A stretch of DNA of 64,000 nucleotides. Source: Viridibacillus sp050278625. Lineage in GTDB: Bacteria; Bacillota; Bacilli; Bacillales_A; Planococcaceae. The position numbers and the translations under genes are program-made. Positions 7,860 through 15,431 of the stretch are shown piece by piece; the first letter of the stretch is position 1, and every line of letters begins with the position of its first letter. Where the stretch lies: positions 1 to 64,000 of the forward strand of contig NZ_JBNNTI010000018.1 of NCBI RefSeq assembly GCF_050278625.1, read 5' to 3'. Below the pieces are notes generated by a model that did no database searches, was not told where the DNA came from, and worked only from the letters and a program-made list of their open reading frames with translations.

Positions 7860-9758
7860 ATGAATTTTAAAAAAGTACCTAAACATTCAATTTTGGCTTT
7901 TGCGATTCTGGCCACTTGGATTAAAACGTATATAACCTATCAAACAAGTTTTGATATGAAAATTGAAAATACAATGCAACAACTAATTTTGTTTATCAAC
8001 CCACTTAGTTTCTTGCTGTTTATATTTGGGTTATCTTTATTCTTCAAAACTGCAAAAGCGCGTAATCGTTATTTAATAATTACAAGTAGTATACTAGCAA
8101 TTATTTTATATGCTAACGTAGCAGTGTATCGATTCTTTGATGACTTTATAACATTACCAATGCTGTTCCAAACTAATAATTTTGGTGATCTAGGAAACTC
8201 TGCATTATCTTCAATGTACTTTACCGATGTTTTCTACTTTACTGATGTTATTTTGTTAATATTAGCAATTAAGTTTTTACCTGTTGCTAAAGAATTTTTC
8301 GAAGTTAAACCAAAAATACGTCGTACGTATTTTGTCTTATCATGTGCAATGTTATTCTTAAACCTAGGTTTAGCTGAAACAGAACGTCCACAGTTATTAA
8401 CACGTAGCTTTGACCGTGAAATTTTAGTAAAGAATATTGGTACTTACAATTACCATTTATATGATATTTACATCCAATCAAAATCACATGCGCAACGTGC
8501 ATTAGCTGATGGTAGTGAGTTAACAGAAGTAACAAACTACGTAAAATCAAATCAAGCTAAAGCAGACGATAAAATGTTTGGAATTGGAAAAAAACGAAAC
8601 GTCATTATTATTTCAGTTGAATCAACCCAAAATTTTGTTATTAATAATACAATGAATGGTCAAGAAATTACACCATTCTTAAACTCTTTAACAAAAGATA
8701 AAGATACATTCTACTTCGATAATTTCTATCACCAAACTGGTCTTGGAAAAACGTCGGATGCTGAATTTATTGTTGAAAACTCATTATTCGGAACAGGTCG
8801 AGGTGCTGTTTTTTTCACAAACAGTGGGAACACATTCAACTCAATGGCTGAACGTTTAAATGGTGAAGGCTACTATACTTCAGTGCTTCACTCAAATAAC
8901 AAAAGCTTCTGGAACCGTGATATGATGTATCATGCATTTGATATTAAAAAGTTCTATGACATTGATTCATTTGATGTAAATGACGATAATACCGTTAACT
9001 GGGGATTAAAAGATATTCCGTTTATGGAACAGTCAGTAGATATTATGAAAACAATGCCACAACCTTTTTACACACGTATGTTAACTTTAACTAACCATTA
9101 CCCATTCACTTCTGATAAAGAGGATCAATTGATTGAACCTTATACATCTGGAGATGGTACTGTTGACCGTTATTTCCAAACAGTACGTTACACAGACGAA
9201 GCAATTAAAAAGCTGTTTAATGATTTAAAGGAAAAAGGTTTATATGATAATTCAATTATCGTAATGTATGGTGATCACTATGGTATTTCAGAAAACCATA
9301 ATAAAGCGATGGAAAAATATTTAGATAAAGAAATCACACCACTTGAAACAGCACAATTACAACAAGTACCATTCTTCGTGCATATTCCTAACTCAGGTGT
9401 TGGTAAAGTAATGCATGACGTATCGGGTCAAATGGATATTCGACCAACAATTTTACACTTATTAGGTGTTGATACATCTAATGACTTACAATTAGGTGCA
9501 GATTTATTCTCGAAAGACCATGAAGATTTCGTCACATTCCGTGATGGTCGTTTTGTAACTGATAAGTTGGTTTATGCTGGTGAAGTTTGTTACGATAAAG
9601 AAACTGGAGAGAAAACGGATCAAGCAAAATGTGAACCATTTATCGAAAGGGCAAATAAGAAATTAGAATACTCCGACCGTATTATTAATGGTGATTTACT
9701 TCGCTTTTATGATGAAAAAACTGGAGCTCTAAAATCAAAATCAGAAGAAACTAAATAA
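7860..9758 (+). CDS. LTA synthase family protein (YqgS/LtaS type)
   Basis: Membrane enzyme that transfers glycerol phosphate from phosphatidylglycerol to lipoteichoic acid or a primer. Five predicted N-terminal transmembrane helices (about 10-190) are followed by an extracellular sulfatase-fold domain. Key residues are visible: E254 in SVESTQNF, the catalytic Thr298 in LGKTSDAEF, and D472-H473 in MYGDHYG; LTNHYPF and SFWNRDMMY carry the substrate-site His and Arg. Length (632) fits. Position after yqgQ matches yqgS of B. subtilis, one of several LtaS paralogues, so whether it is the main synthase or a primase cannot be told. Confidence 0.93.
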   Translation: MNFKKVPKHSILAFAILATWIKTYITYQTSFDMKIENTMQQLILFINPLSFLLFIFGLSLFFKTAKARNRYLIITSSILAIILYANVAVYRFFDDFITLPMLFQTNNFGDLGNSALSSMYFTDVFYFTDVILLILAIKFLPVAKEFFEVKPKIRRTYFVLSCAMLFLNLGLAETERPQLLTRSFDREILVKNIGTYNYHLYDIYIQSKSHAQRALADGSELTEVTNYVKSNQAKADDKMFGIGKKRNVIIISVESTQNFVINNTMNGQEITPFLNSLTKDKDTFYFDNFYHQTGLGKTSDAEFIVENSLFGTGRGAVFFTNSGNTFNSMAERLNGEGYYTSVLHSNNKSFWNRDMMYHAFDIKKFYDIDSFDVNDDNTVNWGLKDIPFMEQSVDIMKTMPQPFYTRMLTLTNHYPFTSDKEDQLIEPYTSGDGTVDRYFQTVRYTDEAIKKLFNDLKEKGLYDNSIIVMYGDHYGISENHNKAMEKYLDKEITPLETAQLQQVPFFVHIPNSGVGKVMHDVSGQMDIRPTILHLLGVDTSNDLQLGADLFSKDHEDFVTFRDGRFVTDKLVYAGEVCYDKETGEKTDQAKCEPFIERANKKLEYSDRIINGDLLRFYDEKTGALKSKSEETK

Positions 9759-9768
9759 ATTCTATTTG

Positions 9769-9803
9769 AAAACCTACATGAATCTATTCATGTAGGTTTT
9801 TTT
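9769..9803 (+). terminator. terminator after the LtaS-type gene
   Basis: AAAACCTACATGAAT (9769-9783) pairs perfectly with ATTCATGTAGGTTTT (9786-9800), followed by more T residues. Confidence 0.9.
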
Positions 9804-9885
9804 CATTAAATCCATATTTTTCTACATATGACGAAACCTTTTTAGTTTATAATCGTATAATAGATAGGTGAAGAGGAGGCACAAT

Positions 9886-10980
9886 ATGAAAAAAATTATT
9901 ATATATCTAGTCCTCGCTTGTGCCATTTTCCTAGTTGGGTGTAATAAAAAAGAAGGTTCACAACCAAATTTAGATGATTCAAATAACCCTGAAGCGGTTG
10001 AGAAAAAAAGGGTTGCATCAGAAGTTCTTGATTATTCTATGAAAACAGAAGATTTACATAGTATTGTTGGATTTCTATCTGAAACAACGATTTTGTATGT
10101 TGCTTATGAATCAGACAATTTCCATCTAGTAACTTATAATTTAATTACAGGTGACAAAGAGACGATTTATTCAGAAAAGGACCAAATTATCCAAGTGATG
10201 ATTCACCCTTCTAAAAAGCAAATTATCGTTCAATCTTCAGCAAACTCCTCATCTGCAACAGTTAAGATGATTTCGTTAAAAGGGGACGTCCTTCATAATG
10301 TCAATATTCTATCCTCTGAGTTGTCAATTATGTGGAATCCTAACAACCCTCAATTAGTCGCCTTTACAGCATTTCAAGGAGATTTCTCGTACCAATGTTA
10401 TGTCTTTGATGGTGAACAAGAAAAGTTGCATGAGATAGATCCAAGTAATCCGTTTTTAGTTTGGCAATCCGATGATATTTTACTGTATAACCGTTGGACA
10501 GCTCGTCAGCTTAATGGAGGTAAAATAGTAGAATTGAATTGGAAGACTGGTCAGGAACAACCGACTGATTTGAAAAAAGTAGTCTATTTAGATACGGACA
10601 AGGATGCTAGATTAACAGTTCAAATTGATTTTGAAACAGAACAGTTTTCTTATTTACTAAAAAACAAAAATAAGGAAGTCACTTGGCAAGCACCTGCTTT
10701 AAGTAATTATTCACAATGGTTTGTACCAGATTTAGTTTGGTTAAAGGATCAATCAATGATATCTATTGTACCAACTGAAGGTGGTTTGCTGGATAATTAT
10801 TCCGGGAAATTTAAGTTAATGAAAGTTTCAGAAGAGAAAGTAGAAGAGCTAATAACACTTGATGAGTATGCAATGATAAGTTGCTCTCCTAAAGGCTCAC
10901 TTTGTTTATATGGCAATGATTTAGAACAAGTTATGTCGTTTGAACCTTTTAAAAAGAAAAAATGGTTAACCCTTGAATAG
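9886..10980 (+). CDS. lipoprotein, YqgU-like, probable beta-propeller
   Basis: A 364-residue lipoprotein: hydrophobic signal followed by lipobox LVGC (Cys at about 20), a charged linker, then a beta-rich domain whose repeated segments resemble TolB/DPP-type propeller blades. ATG at 9886 is chosen because GAGGAGG (9873-9879) precedes it by 6 bases; a GTG at 9868 would place this RBS inside the gene. Length and position (between yqgS and yqgW) match B. subtilis yqgU. Function is unknown; attachment to the outer face of the membrane is the only firm inference. Confidence 0.8.
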   Translation: MKKIIIYLVLACAIFLVGCNKKEGSQPNLDDSNNPEAVEKKRVASEVLDYSMKTEDLHSIVGFLSETTILYVAYESDNFHLVTYNLITGDKETIYSEKDQIIQVMIHPSKKQIIVQSSANSSSATVKMISLKGDVLHNVNILSSELSIMWNPNNPQLVAFTAFQGDFSYQCYVFDGEQEKLHEIDPSNPFLVWQSDDILLYNRWTARQLNGGKIVELNWKTGQEQPTDLKKVVYLDTDKDARLTVQIDFETEQFSYLLKNKNKEVTWQAPALSNYSQWFVPDLVWLKDQSMISIVPTEGGLLDNYSGKFKLMKVSEEKVEELITLDEYAMISCSPKGSLCLYGNDLEQVMSFEPFKKKKWLTLE

Positions 10981-10989
10981 AAGACAAAA

Positions 10990-11019
10990 AAAAGCTGTGG
11001 TATAAAAACCACAGCTTTT
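10990..11019. terminator. bidirectional terminator
   Basis: AAAAGCTGTGG (10990-11000) pairs perfectly with CCACAGCTTTT (11009-11019), with A-runs and T-runs outside. It lies between convergent genes ending at 10980 and 11036 and can serve both. Confidence 0.88.
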
Positions 11020-11035
11020 GTTGTCCCACTTAGTA

Positions 11036-11215
11036 TTAGTGAAGAGTTGGTGGGTAACCTTGATTTAAGACAGTCATAAATACGAACCATCCAAACACTA
11101 CAAATGCAGCAAAGTTAAAAGCAATTCCTAGAATGCTTTTTTCTTTGATAGCTTGTACAGTGCCAACTAGACCTAGAATTGCGACTAGGCCAAAAATAAC
11201 CATTAATAAGTTCAA
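11036..11215 (-). CDS. yqgW: small membrane protein YqgW (DUF2759)
   Basis: A 59-residue product with two predicted transmembrane helices (LMVIFGLVAILGLVGTV and IAFNFAAFVVFGWFVF) joined by a short charged turn. A TTG start at 11215 is preferred because AAAGGAG sits 8 bases upstream; the longer ATG frame from 11236 would contain that RBS. The family is conserved in Bacillales next to yqgX, without a known role. Confidence 0.8.
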   Translation of the reverse strand: MNLLMVIFGLVAILGLVGTVQAIKEKSILGIAFNFAAFVVFGWFVFMTVLNQGYPPTLH

Positions 11216-11392
11216 TATAGACACTCCTTTCGACATCCGAAAATGAATGCCGCAAACAATATTCCTCTTCTATTGTAAAGCTAATTGGTACGTTTGTCGA
11301 GGTTAAAAAGTGACGGATATTTGAACGAACGATGACAGTGTATGTATATCATTTCGTTGCGAAATCTGTATAATATAGTGGAGGTGAAATGA

Positions 11393-12034
11393 ATGTTAAA
11401 TATTCGAACATATACATTAGGACCAGTGCAGACGAACTGCTATATTATTTCAAATAAACAAAAAGAATGTCTTGTGATTGATCCAGGTAGTGAAGGCGAG
11501 AGACTTGTACAGCAATTAAGAACATTGAATTTACGTCCGTTGGCTATTTTGTTAACACATGCTCATTTTGATCATATTGGTGCTGTGGATGCTGTAAGAG
11601 ATGCTTTTAAAGTACCTGTTTATGTACATAAGGCGGAAACTGATTGGTTACTAGATCCAATGAAAAATGGTTCTGGCCGTTATGCTGAATTGCCAAATAT
11701 CACAGCGCGTCCTGCAGATCATGTGATTGATCAACCGCAAGAATTAACTATAGGACAGTTTGAATTTGAAATTGTGCACACTCCAGGTCATTCTCCAGGC
11801 AGTATATCATTTATATTCAAAGATGAAGGATTTGCAATTGTTGGTGATACATTATTTCAAGGGAGTGTAGGTCGCACAGATTTATTAGGTGGTAATGAAA
11901 AATTGTTATTAAAGTCTATCCATGATAAATTGTTATCGTTAGATGAGGATTTAATCGTGTATCCAGGTCATGGTGACGCTTCTACTGTTGGAACTGAGAT
12001 GGAGCAAAATCCATTTTTGAATGGGTTTTTGTAA
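11393..12034 (+). CDS. yqgX: MBL-fold metallo-hydrolase, glyoxalase II-like (YqgX)
   Basis: Cytoplasmic metallo-beta-lactamase-fold hydrolase of the YqgX/glyoxalase II-related family. The dinuclear metal site is evident: THAHFDHIG (HxHxDH), H134-type residue in HTPGHSPGS, D in VGDTLFQGSVGRTD, and the final His in YPGHGDAST. The 213 residues lack the C-terminal helical domain of classical glutathione-dependent glyoxalase II. GGAGGTG lies just ahead of the ATG. Substrate unknown; in bacillithiol-using bacteria S-lactoyl-bacillithiol or other thioesters are possible. Confidence 0.9.
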   Translation: MLNIRTYTLGPVQTNCYIISNKQKECLVIDPGSEGERLVQQLRTLNLRPLAILLTHAHFDHIGAVDAVRDAFKVPVYVHKAETDWLLDPMKNGSGRYAELPNITARPADHVIDQPQELTIGQFEFEIVHTPGHSPGSISFIFKDEGFAIVGDTLFQGSVGRTDLLGGNEKLLLKSIHDKLLSLDEDLIVYPGHGDASTVGTEMEQNPFLNGFL

Positions 12035-12056
12035 AAGCTTAAGTACTGAAATTAAG

Positions 12057-12098
12057 AAGACCGATTTGTAAGTAAAAACCTTACTAGTCGGTTTTTTT
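12057..12098 (+). terminator. terminator after yqgX
   Basis: ACCGATTTGTAAG pairs, with internal mismatches, with CTTACTAGTCGGT, followed by a T run at 12090-12098. Confidence 0.75.
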
Positions 12099-12208
12099 GT
12101 ATTTTTTTAGTACAGTAATGAATATCAATAAATGAAAAGTGTTTGTAACTACTGTTAAGTATAAGTTTGAATGATTTATGATTATAAACAATTAGTGGAT
12201 TTTTCAAA

Positions 12209-12551
12209 ATGCATGGCCAATTTATTGCTTTTTGGAGAGAAGAGAGCAAGGCTCCAAATATGAGTAAACTAGAAAGAATGGCAAAAAAAGAATCATGCAT
12301 TATTCTTAAAGGAAGCTAATTATCAGTGGGTTCTTTTTAATGAAAATGATGCATTACGTGGTATGGAATAATTTGTTTTACAGATGAAAGGAACAATGAA
12401 AAAGTTTAAAGGTATGGTTATTGACATACGAGTAATAATCAAGCTGAGGTATTTTACGAACTATTGATAAAACGAGTTGGGGAATTAGTTTCAAGACTAT
12501 TTACAATTGAATAATGATGCTTATAAGGAAATAGTTGAGTACATTAATTAA
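12209..12551 (+). pseudogene. decayed gene of unknown family
   Basis: Protein-like fragments follow one another in shifting frames. An ATG at 12209 begins MHGQFIAFWREESKAP; at the A7 run 12283-12289 deletion of one A would continue the frame as KKNHALFLKEANYQWVLFNE and on to ALRGME. Later pieces are CFTDERNNEKV (two stops follow), NNQAEVFYELLIKRVGELVS and NNDAYKEIVEYIN ending in TAA at about 12551. Together they outline a soluble protein of roughly 115 residues, inactivated by several lesions. No family recognised. No good RBS precedes the ATG. Confidence 0.5.
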
Positions 12552-12650
12552 TGGAGAAAAGTCATGAATCATTAATTGTTAAAATTTATTTTACAGTATA
12601 GGGTACTGCTTAAGCCTAGAAAATATCGAATATAAAGACGTAAATATTCT

Positions 12651-12790
12651 GTTAAATAACAAATGATTGAGTTAGCGCAACAAACATCCGGGTTAGCGCA
12701 ACAAATATCCGAGTTAGCGCAACAAACATCCGGGTTAGCGCAACAAACATCCGAGTTAGTGCAACAAACATCTAAGTTAGCGCAATAAAC
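12651..12790. repeat. 21-bp tandem repeat, five full copies plus two partial
   Basis: Consensus unit GTTAGCGCAACAAACATCCG plus R. Full copies start at 12671, 12692, 12713, 12734 and 12755; a truncated copy runs 12776-12790, and 12651-12670 looks like a degenerate first copy. Copies alternate G and A at the last base. The unit is a multiple of three, so the minus strand reads as a Cys-rich repeat frame (CCANPDV), but no RBS or conserved start supports a protein. There is no spacer between units, so this is not a CRISPR array. Confidence 0.9.
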
Positions 12791-12845
12791 AAATGTATGT
12801 ATAGGTTTTTCACTAATTGACGGGTCTCCTTCAGCTTTTAGGTGC

Positions 12846-12951
12846 ATAAAAAAAAGAGGCTATGGAGGCCTCTTAAATAGAAGATATTAATCTTCTTCAT
12901 CTAGGGGATGTTTCTCACCATATATATGGAGAGGGTTAAAGTTAAGCTACA
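12846..12951 (-). ncRNA. putative small regulatory RNA with own promoter and terminator
   Basis: A compact transcription unit of about 100 nt with no credible ORF. Transcription would start near 12951 from the strong promoter at 12958-12985 and stop at the hairpin 12854-12874 followed by eight T (12848-12855 read in reverse). Predicted folds in the RNA: a hairpin CUCUCCAU-AUAU-AUGGUGAG, a small stem CAUC/GAUG exposing a CCCUA loop, a stem AGAAGAU/AUCUUCU, and the terminator. Unpaired or loop C-rich tracts (ACCCUCUCC, AUCCCC) are complementary to Shine-Dalgarno sequences, as in FsrA- or Rsa-type sRNAs of Gram-positive bacteria. The identity is inference; no match to a named RNA is claimed. Confidence 0.6.
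12848..12874 (-). terminator. terminator of the putative sRNA
   Basis: Read on the minus strand, AAGAGGC pairs with GCCTCTT around CTCCATA and is followed by a run of eight T. Confidence 0.85.
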
Positions 12952-12957
12952 ACTATA

Positions 12958-12985
12958 ATTATAACAATCATTAATAAGGTGTCAA
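12958..12985 (-). promoter_or_regulatory. consensus sigma-A promoter of the putative sRNA
   Basis: On the minus strand TTGACA (plus 12980-12985), 16 bases, then TATAAT (plus 12958-12963) preceded by TGT (extended -10). Both hexamers are perfect consensus, the best promoter in the window. An imperfect inverted sequence around the -10 (TGATTGTTATAATTA) matches a Fur box only partly. Confidence 0.8.
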
Positions 12986-13006
12986 TAGTGAAAATGCACA
13001 AAATAA

Positions 13007-13032
13007 AAAAGACAGCTTTGAGACTGTCTTTT
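13007..13032 (-). terminator. terminator after yqgY
   Basis: AAAAGACAG (13007-13015) pairs with CTGTCTTTT (13024-13032); the minus strand continues into T residues. It separates yqgY from the putative sRNA promoter 20 bases further on. Confidence 0.85.
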
Positions 13033-13042
13033 CTATTTACTA

Positions 13043-13285
13043 TTAATGTCCAGCACCTGCAACATGAATGAATGTAGTATAGTACGAGAAGCCTGCGAAG
13101 AAAACTGTTAAGTAAGCACCGAAGATGTACATATACATACGTTCTGTTAGGTTTAAATATCCTAATAGAAGGAAAAACCCTGTGTTAGCTAAGAATAATA
13201 GTGAAACTTCTGGCATATCACCTAAATAAAACATAACTGCGAAAATCCCTGTCCAGAAGCCCATTACTTTATACATATTATCCAT
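13043..13285 (-). CDS. yqgY: membrane protein YqgY (DUF2626)
   Basis: An 80-residue protein with three predicted transmembrane segments, starting MDNMYKVMGFWTGIFAVMFY. ATG at 13285 is chosen because AAAGGAGGG lies 8-9 bases upstream on the minus strand; the longer frame to 13330 includes this RBS. The DUF2626 family is conserved in Bacillales and has no known role. Confidence 0.85.
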   Translation of the reverse strand: MDNMYKVMGFWTGIFAVMFYLGDMPEVSLLFLANTGFFLLLGYLNLTERMYMYIFGAYLTVFFAGFSYYTTFIHVAGAGH

Positions 13286-13398
13286 GTATGATTCCCTCCT
13301 TTTGCGACGACACAATAATCTCTTATCCATTATAAATGATTTGAAACCAACATGTAAACCGCAACTTAGGTTAACTTTGTGACAAAGCCGTGTAAAAA

Positions 13399-14094
13399 TT
13401 AAATATCAATTCGATATGTACAGTATTTACAGCTTTCGACCATGCTATCAATTTGACCGAATTCTTGTACATCAAATAAGTATTCAAATTGGCCTTTTAA
13501 AAATGATTCATGCAAGTCACAAACTAGTGTTGCTTGTTTCTCGATTTGACTATGGAAAGGACAATTGTATACTGCAAAATTGATTGTTTTTCCATCGGGC
13601 TTATCGAGAATTATTGGAACATAACCAATTAATGAGGCTGCTTCTGTAATAATTTCTACTCGCTCATCAAATGATAAGAGCGATTTGTCCCTTTGGTGTT
13701 TAGATAAAATTGATTGAATTTGTTCGGCACCTTTTTTGTAACAAATCTTTTTACCAATAGTATTAGCATCTTCACCTAGTTCTATAATTATTTCTAGAAC
13801 CCAACCTAACAATTCTTCATAATTTCGTTGAGGGAAAGTTAGAGCGACTCCATTAGAAACCGCTTTATATTTTCTTCCAGGACGTCCACCCCTTCCAGTT
13901 TTTTCATATTCAGACGTAATGACATCTATTTCGTTTAATTTCGTTAAATGAAGGCGTGCTACGTTTGGATGAATTTGAAAGTGGTCGGCGATGTTTTGTA
14001 CTGAGAAAGAATCTTTTTCTTGTAACATGTATTGATAAATTGAAAATCTTGTTTCATCTGCTAGTGTACTTGTAATTTTTAATGGATGTAACAT
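13399..14094 (-). CDS. SufR-like HTH regulator with C-terminal cysteine cluster
   Basis: A 231-residue DNA-binding protein. The N-terminus is a winged helix (residues 5-75) ending in the GRGGRPGRKYKAVS wing seen in DeoR/ArsR-type SufR proteins. The C-terminal region carries C178 (YNCPFH), C192 (LVCDLH), C222 and C225 (SCKYCTYRI), an arrangement like the Fe-S cluster ligands of SufR. It therefore probably senses iron-sulfur status or redox; target genes are unknown. It stands alone on the minus strand, divergent from comGA by 305 bases, so control of comG is a possibility. B. subtilis has no equivalent at this spot that I can name. Confidence 0.72.
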   Translation of the reverse strand: MLHPLKITSTLADETRFSIYQYMLQEKDSFSVQNIADHFQIHPNVARLHLTKLNEIDVITSEYEKTGRGGRPGRKYKAVSNGVALTFPQRNYEELLGWVLEIIIELGEDANTIGKKICYKKGAEQIQSILSKHQRDKSLLSFDERVEIITEAASLIGYVPIILDKPDGKTINFAVYNCPFHSQIEKQATLVCDLHESFLKGQFEYLFDVQEFGQIDSMVESCKYCTYRIDI

Positions 14095-14399
14095 GAAAAG
14101 GTTCCACCTCCTGTATAGTTATCTTTTATTATAAAACAATATGAAATATCCACCAGTATAAAAACTGATAAATATAAAAAAATAAGTAGAATAATGTAAA
14201 TTAGTGAAAGGTTATTAGTCTTTTTTCATTGAAATTTCATTTTTAGCTAGTAGAAAAGCTTTGAAATTGAGTTTTGAGCACTTTCAACAGTGTACAATAT
14301 TAATTTGAATAATTGTATATATTTTCTTGTTTTTGCGGTGTATAATTTCGCTAACGGATAAGGAGCGGTCGTTATTCGTCGTGGTAGAAAGGGGGCAAT
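14095..14399. other. divergent intergenic region between regulator and comGA
   Basis: AT-rich control region of 305 bases. It holds two putative ComK half-boxes (14231-14275), a TATAAT at 14341-14346 preceded by TG (a -10 for comG), and an alternative TACAAT at 14293-14298. No ORF. The RBS GGGGG of comGA is at 14392-14396. Confidence 0.6.
14231..14275 (+). promoter_or_regulatory. putative ComK-binding site (two AT boxes)
   Basis: ComK binds pairs of AAAA-N5-TTTT boxes. Two near-perfect copies are present: GAAA-TTTCA-TTTT at 14231-14243 and GAAA-TTGAG-TTTT at 14263-14275, 19 bases apart (known spacings include 18). They lie 56-110 bases before the comG start region, as expected for the late competence operon. 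Confidence 0.55.
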
Positions 14400-15431
14400 A
14401 TGTCATTTACTGAGACAGTTGTGGAGCGGAAAAGTGAGCATCTATTGTTGAAGGCAATACATTTTGGCGCATCTGACTTACATCTAATGCCTAGTGAAAA
14501 TGACTATTTACTATACTTTCGAAAATATGGCCAGCTCGTGTCTGCTGGACAACTTCCCCTAGAATTGGGTGATCGTATGATTTCCTACTTTAAATTTCTC
14601 TCCTCTTTAGATATTAGTGATAAGCGTAGACCCCAAAGTGGTTCGTTTCAGCAAGTTTTAAATGAACAGCCAATTGCTTTTCGTGTCTCCACTTTACCTT
14701 CCAATTTTTCTAAGGAAAGCTTGGTCATTCGTATAATGTTACAAGATCATGCCATTCCAATATCTGCCCTATGCCTATTCACTGAATCAGCAAAACATTT
14801 ATTGCAATTAGTGAAAAAGAGACAAGGCATCTTATTTTTCACTGGGCCAACTGGATGTGGCAAATCTACATCATTATACTCACTTCTACATTATTGCTCG
14901 AATGAATTAAAAAAGCACGTCATATCCTTAGAAGATCCAGTGGAAAACAGTCAATCCAATTTATTGCAAATTCAAGTAAATGAAAGAGCCGGTGTTACAT
15001 ATGCAACCGGATTGAAAGCTATTTTAAGACATTCTCCAGATATTATTATGATTGGAGAAATTCGCGATCGAGAAACAGCTAAAATCGCTATTGAAGCTGC
15101 GTTAACAGGGCATCTTGTGTTAACAACCATTCATTCAATGGATACAGTCGGCTGTTTATTCCGTTTACTAGATTTAGGTGTGACCTTAGAAGAGTTAAGG
15201 CAAACAGTAATTGGAGTAGTAGCACAGCGTTTAGTAAAGAAAGTAAAATCTCAAGGCGAAGAAAAATTATCAGCTATTTATGAAATATTATCAGAAGAAA
15301 ATTTAGCAGAAGCTATAATACACGTTAAGAACGATAAAAAATTCAGATTACCACTAGAACTCTCTTTAGAAGGACAGATGAAAAAAGGGGTGGGTTTAGG
15401 TGCAATTACGGCTCAACCTTCACTGGTTTAG
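14400..15431 (+). CDS. comGA: competence type IV pilus assembly ATPase ComGA
   Basis: Cytoplasmic secretion ATPase (GspE/PilB type) that powers assembly of the DNA-uptake pseudopilus. Walker A GPTGCGKS is at residues 149-156; the Asp box and Walker B follow (SPDIIMIGEIRDRETA), then the His box TGHLVLTTIHS. At 343 residues it lacks the N-terminal extension of GspE, as ComGA does. GGGGG precedes the ATG. First gene of comGA-GB-GC-GD-GE-GF-GG; its end overlaps comGB by 32 bases. Confidence 0.95.
   Translation: MSFTETVVERKSEHLLLKAIHFGASDLHLMPSENDYLLYFRKYGQLVSAGQLPLELGDRMISYFKFLSSLDISDKRRPQSGSFQQVLNEQPIAFRVSTLPSNFSKESLVIRIMLQDHAIPISALCLFTESAKHLLQLVKKRQGILFFTGPTGCGKSTSLYSLLHYCSNELKKHVISLEDPVENSQSNLLQIQVNERAGVTYATGLKAILRHSPDIIMIGEIRDRETAKIAIEAALTGHLVLTTIHSMDTVGCLFRLLDLGVTLEELRQTVIGVVAQRLVKKVKSQGEEKLSAIYEILSEENLAEAIIHVKNDKKFRLPLELSLEGQMKKGVGLGAITAQPSLV

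Noticed and set aside
12671..12790. Possible CRISPR array
   Set aside because: The units are directly adjacent with no unique spacers and no cas genes are near.
12572..12847. Minus-strand frame encoding a Cys-rich CCANPDV repeat protein
   Set aside because: It is the translation of the 21-bp DNA repeat (a multiple of three); there is no RBS, no signal and the flanks are not protein-like.
12958..12985. Definite Fur box at the sRNA promoter
   Set aside because: Only about 11 of 15 positions fit the Fur consensus in an AT-rich sequence, which is not enough to claim it.
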